Both the position numbers and the translations under genes were made by a program. A stretch of 33,246 bases of DNA. Origin: Hyphomicrobiales bacterium (GTDB lineage Bacteria; Pseudomonadota; Alphaproteobacteria; Rhizobiales; Beijerinckiaceae). Shown in pieces: positions 31,347 to 33,246 of the stretch. Position 1 is the stretch's first letter; every line of letters begins with the position of its first letter. Under the pieces are notes generated by a model. The model ran no database searches. It was not told the origin of the DNA and worked only from the letters and a program-made list of their open reading frames with translations. The stretch spans positions 1 to 33,246 of the forward strand of contig JAFBAK010000157.1 in the NCBI GenBank assembly GCA_019247795.1, read 5' to 3'.

Positions 31347-31781
31347 ATGCTGACCGACCTTGCGACCGCGGACCAGATTTCGCGCGTAATCTCGCAAGCG
31401 ACCGCACCCGCATTTCTTCTGGGCGCGGTAGCGGCGTTCATCTCAGTGCTGATCACACGCATGAACCGCCTCGCGGACCGCAGCAATGCGCTCATCGCGA
31501 TCCCCGATGACGACCCCCGCTGGGCACATCTCAAGTCCGTGCTGCCCCGTTTGAGTCAGCGCGCGAGATTGATGAACCGAGCGATCGAATTTGCGGTCGT
31601 AAGCGGCATCTTCACGACCGTGCTCGTGATCCTTGCGTTCCTGAGCGCATTCTTGCGGTTCCGGCACGAATATGGCGCCGGGCTCATGTTTATCCTCGCG
31701 TTGTCATCCTTCGCGGCTTCTTTGATCACGCTGTGGCGCGAGGTGCGATCGGCGCTCAAGGATATCGACTTCCACGTTTGA
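31347..31781 (+). CDS. DUF2721 family membrane protein
   Basis: A small inner-membrane protein of 144 residues of the DUF2721 family, function unknown. The first helix (about 18-37, TAPAFLLGAVAAFISVLITR) is followed by MNRLADRSNAL, then a helical soluble segment rich in Arg (about 60-80). Two further helices lie at about 82-103 (EFAVVSGIFTTVLVILAFLSAF) and about 112-130 (GLMFILALSSFAASLITLWR). The family's usual order of three spans and the R-M-xx-L-x-DR motif are kept. GAGGA (31334-31338) lies 8 nt before the ATG. It stands 101 bp after the AtuA/DUF4387 operon and is probably separate. Confidence 0.85.
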   Translation: MLTDLATADQISRVISQATAPAFLLGAVAAFISVLITRMNRLADRSNALIAIPDDDPRWAHLKSVLPRLSQRARLMNRAIEFAVVSGIFTTVLVILAFLSAFLRFRHEYGAGLMFILALSSFAASLITLWREVRSALKDIDFHV

Positions 31782-32095
31782 ACTCGGCGCAAACCGACCG
31801 CCCGGCATGTTCCTGAATTCCACGGAGCGTCTTGCCAAATCACCCGCGGCAGCCCCCGGCGGTATTGTTGCGCACTGCAGGCGCTCCAAGCCGTGCAGAA
31901 ACCTGGAATTAACAACATGAAGGCTTGCAGCGGCGCAAATTCGGTCTTTTGGAATGAAGAATTGCTTTCGACAAACCCATTTAAATCTTTGTTATTTCGT
32001 CTGAGTTTCCAAAGAGGCTGAACCGGTCAACGAGCCGCAAACGAGGTCTCTCCACCTGCAGCTCGAACCGGAAGCGGTTGACGCAGGAGGGGCTC
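31782..32095. other. Intergenic region with candidate promoter for the GGDEF gene
   Basis: About 314 bp without a supportable gene. An AT-rich patch at 31950-32000 contains a promoter-like pair: TCGACA at 31968-31973 and TGTTAT at 31990-31995, with 16-bp spacing. These match 5/6 and 4/6 of the housekeeping consensus. It would give a leader of about 95 nt before the GGDEF start at 32096. A spacing check excluded a sigma-54 site here. Confidence 0.35.
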
Positions 32096-33246
32096 ATGCC
32101 CCAGCTCATAGCGGAAAGCGGCCATGCGCATTCGGACAAGCTGAGGCGCAGCATAGCACGTACGCAAATCACGATTGCCGCCGCTTACGCCTATGATTCG
32201 CTCATTCTGTTCGGCTTCTACGCCGCCGGATATATCGGCATCGCGGTGCCTTTGAGCGTCACGGCGGCGCTCGCGCTTCTCGTCGGGGCCGTCAATCTGG
32301 CGCATCACAGCGGCTGGAGCCGCGACTGCGAAGACCCGACGCTTTTCCTGCCGCAGCAGCTCTACGCCATCACGGTCGCGCTCGTGGCGGCAATCGCAGC
32401 GCCGCAAATCGCGTTCCAGCCCTTGGCGACGCTGTTTGCGATCAGCGCCTTCGCCTTCATGGCACCTGATCGACGCAGCCAGCTCGTGGGCGCCGGCGCC
32501 GCCGCGCTTGGCGGCGCGACCGTGATCTTCGACATGGGGCCGGCTCTCGCGATGCCGACCGCGACCCTCGCGGGACAAGTGTTGACCTCGGGGGTGGTTC
32601 TCGGGCTCATCGCACGCTGCATCTGGGTGGCCGCCTTCTTCCGCAATCTTCAACGGCGTCTCAGCGACCGGAACAAGGCTCTGAAGGCAGCGGTCGAACA
32701 GATCGATGCCATGGCGAACAGGGACGAACTCACGGGCCTGCCTAACCGTCGCTGCATCGGCCGGTTGCTCGCCGATGAATTGTCGATTTGCGATCGCACG
32801 GAGCTTTCTCTCTGTGTAGCGCTCGTCGATATTGACCACTTCAAGCGCATCAACGACGCCTGGGGGCACTTGGCGGGCGATCGCGCGTTGCAGATTTTCG
32901 CGAGCGTTGCTGCAATCGCGATGCGCGCGAACGATCGATTGGGCCGCTTCGGAGGCGAGGAGTTTCTGCTCGTCCTGCCCGGCACGCGACTCAAGGATGC
33001 CGAGGCTATTCTCAATCGCATCCGAGAGCGCATCTGCGCTCACGATTGGTCGGCGATCGACAGCGATCTGCATGTGACGATTACCGTGGGCGCAACCGAA
33101 TACGCGAAAGGAGACAGCGTTGAAGAGCTGATCAGGCGCGCCGACCTCGCCCTTTATCTCGGCAAGGAAGCCGGGCGAGATCGGGTCGTGCTTGATCGGA
33201 AGTCACTAGCGGAATTGCGTCCCGCCCAGAGCAAATCGGTCTCAGA
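32096..33246 (+). CDS. Membrane-anchored diguanylate cyclase (GGDEF), 3' end missing
   Basis: An inner-membrane enzyme that makes cyclic di-GMP from two GTP. The window holds 383 codons with no stop, so the gene continues beyond the right edge. The N-terminal half (about 25-182) has hydrophobic helices at about 25-65, 90-122, 130-150 and 160-182, with no sensor family I recognise. The linker (about 185-206) leads into MANRDELTGLPNRR and the catalytic domain. The active site is GGEEF (286-290), the metal-binding VDIDHFK is at 244-250, and the product-inhibition site RxxD (Arg277-Asp280) sits exactly five residues before GGEEF, so feedback control should work. The ATG has a strong AGGAGGGG just upstream. 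The remaining C-terminus is probably short, since the domain ends near residue 368. Confidence 0.9.
   Translation, partial: MPQLIAESGHAHSDKLRRSIARTQITIAAAYAYDSLILFGFYAAGYIGIAVPLSVTAALALLVGAVNLAHHSGWSRDCEDPTLFLPQQLYAITVALVAAIAAPQIAFQPLATLFAISAFAFMAPDRRSQLVGAGAAALGGATVIFDMGPALAMPTATLAGQVLTSGVVLGLIARCIWVAAFFRNLQRRLSDRNKALKAAVEQIDAMANRDELTGLPNRRCIGRLLADELSICDRTELSLCVALVDIDHFKRINDAWGHLAGDRALQIFASVAAIAMRANDRLGRFGGEEFLLVLPGTRLKDAEAILNRIRERICAHDWSAIDSDLHVTITVGATEYAKGDSVEELIRRADLALYLGKEAGRDRVVLDRKSLAELRPAQSKSVS

Noticed and set aside
31950-31970. Sigma-54 promoter upstream of the GGDEF gene
   Set aside because: The GG and GC elements are 11 bp apart instead of the required 10.

Overview
This window is GC-rich chromosomal DNA of a Gram-negative bacterium. 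Gene content (TpsB outer-membrane protein, several periplasmic-binding-protein ABC importers, HdeD-like, DUF2000, DUF1989 and AtuA/DUF4387 proteins) and codon use suggest an alphaproteobacterium, most likely of the Hyphomicrobiales. That placement is inferred from gene families, not from a marker gene. I see no rRNA, tRNA, insertion sequence, prophage or CRISPR array. Two genes run off the window: the TpsB gene at the left edge and a GGDEF gene at the right edge.

Layout. 1-1704: the 3' part of a two-partner-secretion transporter, followed by a cluster of tight hairpins. 1954-3660: an arfB/AraC pair on the minus strand with overlapping ends, divergent from a DUF2000 gene whose start codon overlaps that of the AraC gene. 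3888-6771: a three-gene aromatic-catabolism-like cluster (intradiol ring-cleavage dioxygenase, stand-alone MetE-C-type methyltransferase, fumarylacetoacetate-hydrolase-family enzyme). 6772-7568: a gene-poor stretch with an AT-rich inverted repeat, then a LuxR-type regulator with a degenerate receiver domain. 8889-9539 (minus): an unrecognised single-span membrane protein. 9540-10382: a gene-free stretch holding three unrelated short tandem repeats.

10383-18992: a peptide-type ABC importer (Tat-signal binding protein, two permeases, one protein carrying both ATPases), followed by a GMC flavoprotein dehydrogenase and a periplasmic c-type cytochrome. A plausible reading is import of an organic compound and its oxidation with electrons passed to a cytochrome. 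19069-21021: an HdeD-like membrane protein, a secreted cysteine-containing protein and a DUF1989 enzyme. 21282-23479: a polar amino-acid ABC importer (binding protein and two permeases) with no ATPase gene in the window.

23715-31245 is the most interesting block. Seven tightly packed plus-strand genes encode an EamA transporter, a 3-hydroxyacyl-CoA-dehydrogenase-like enzyme, a complete 'iron-type' ABC importer (binding protein, fused double permease, ATPase), and an AtuA-family/DUF4387 pair. The binding protein lacks the adjacent tyrosines typical of ferric-iron binders. The block therefore looks like a catabolic module for an unknown organic substrate, with the AtuA/DUF4387 pair as an uncharacterised two-part enzyme. 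The window closes with a DUF2721 membrane protein and a membrane-anchored diguanylate cyclase with an intact active site and product-inhibition site.
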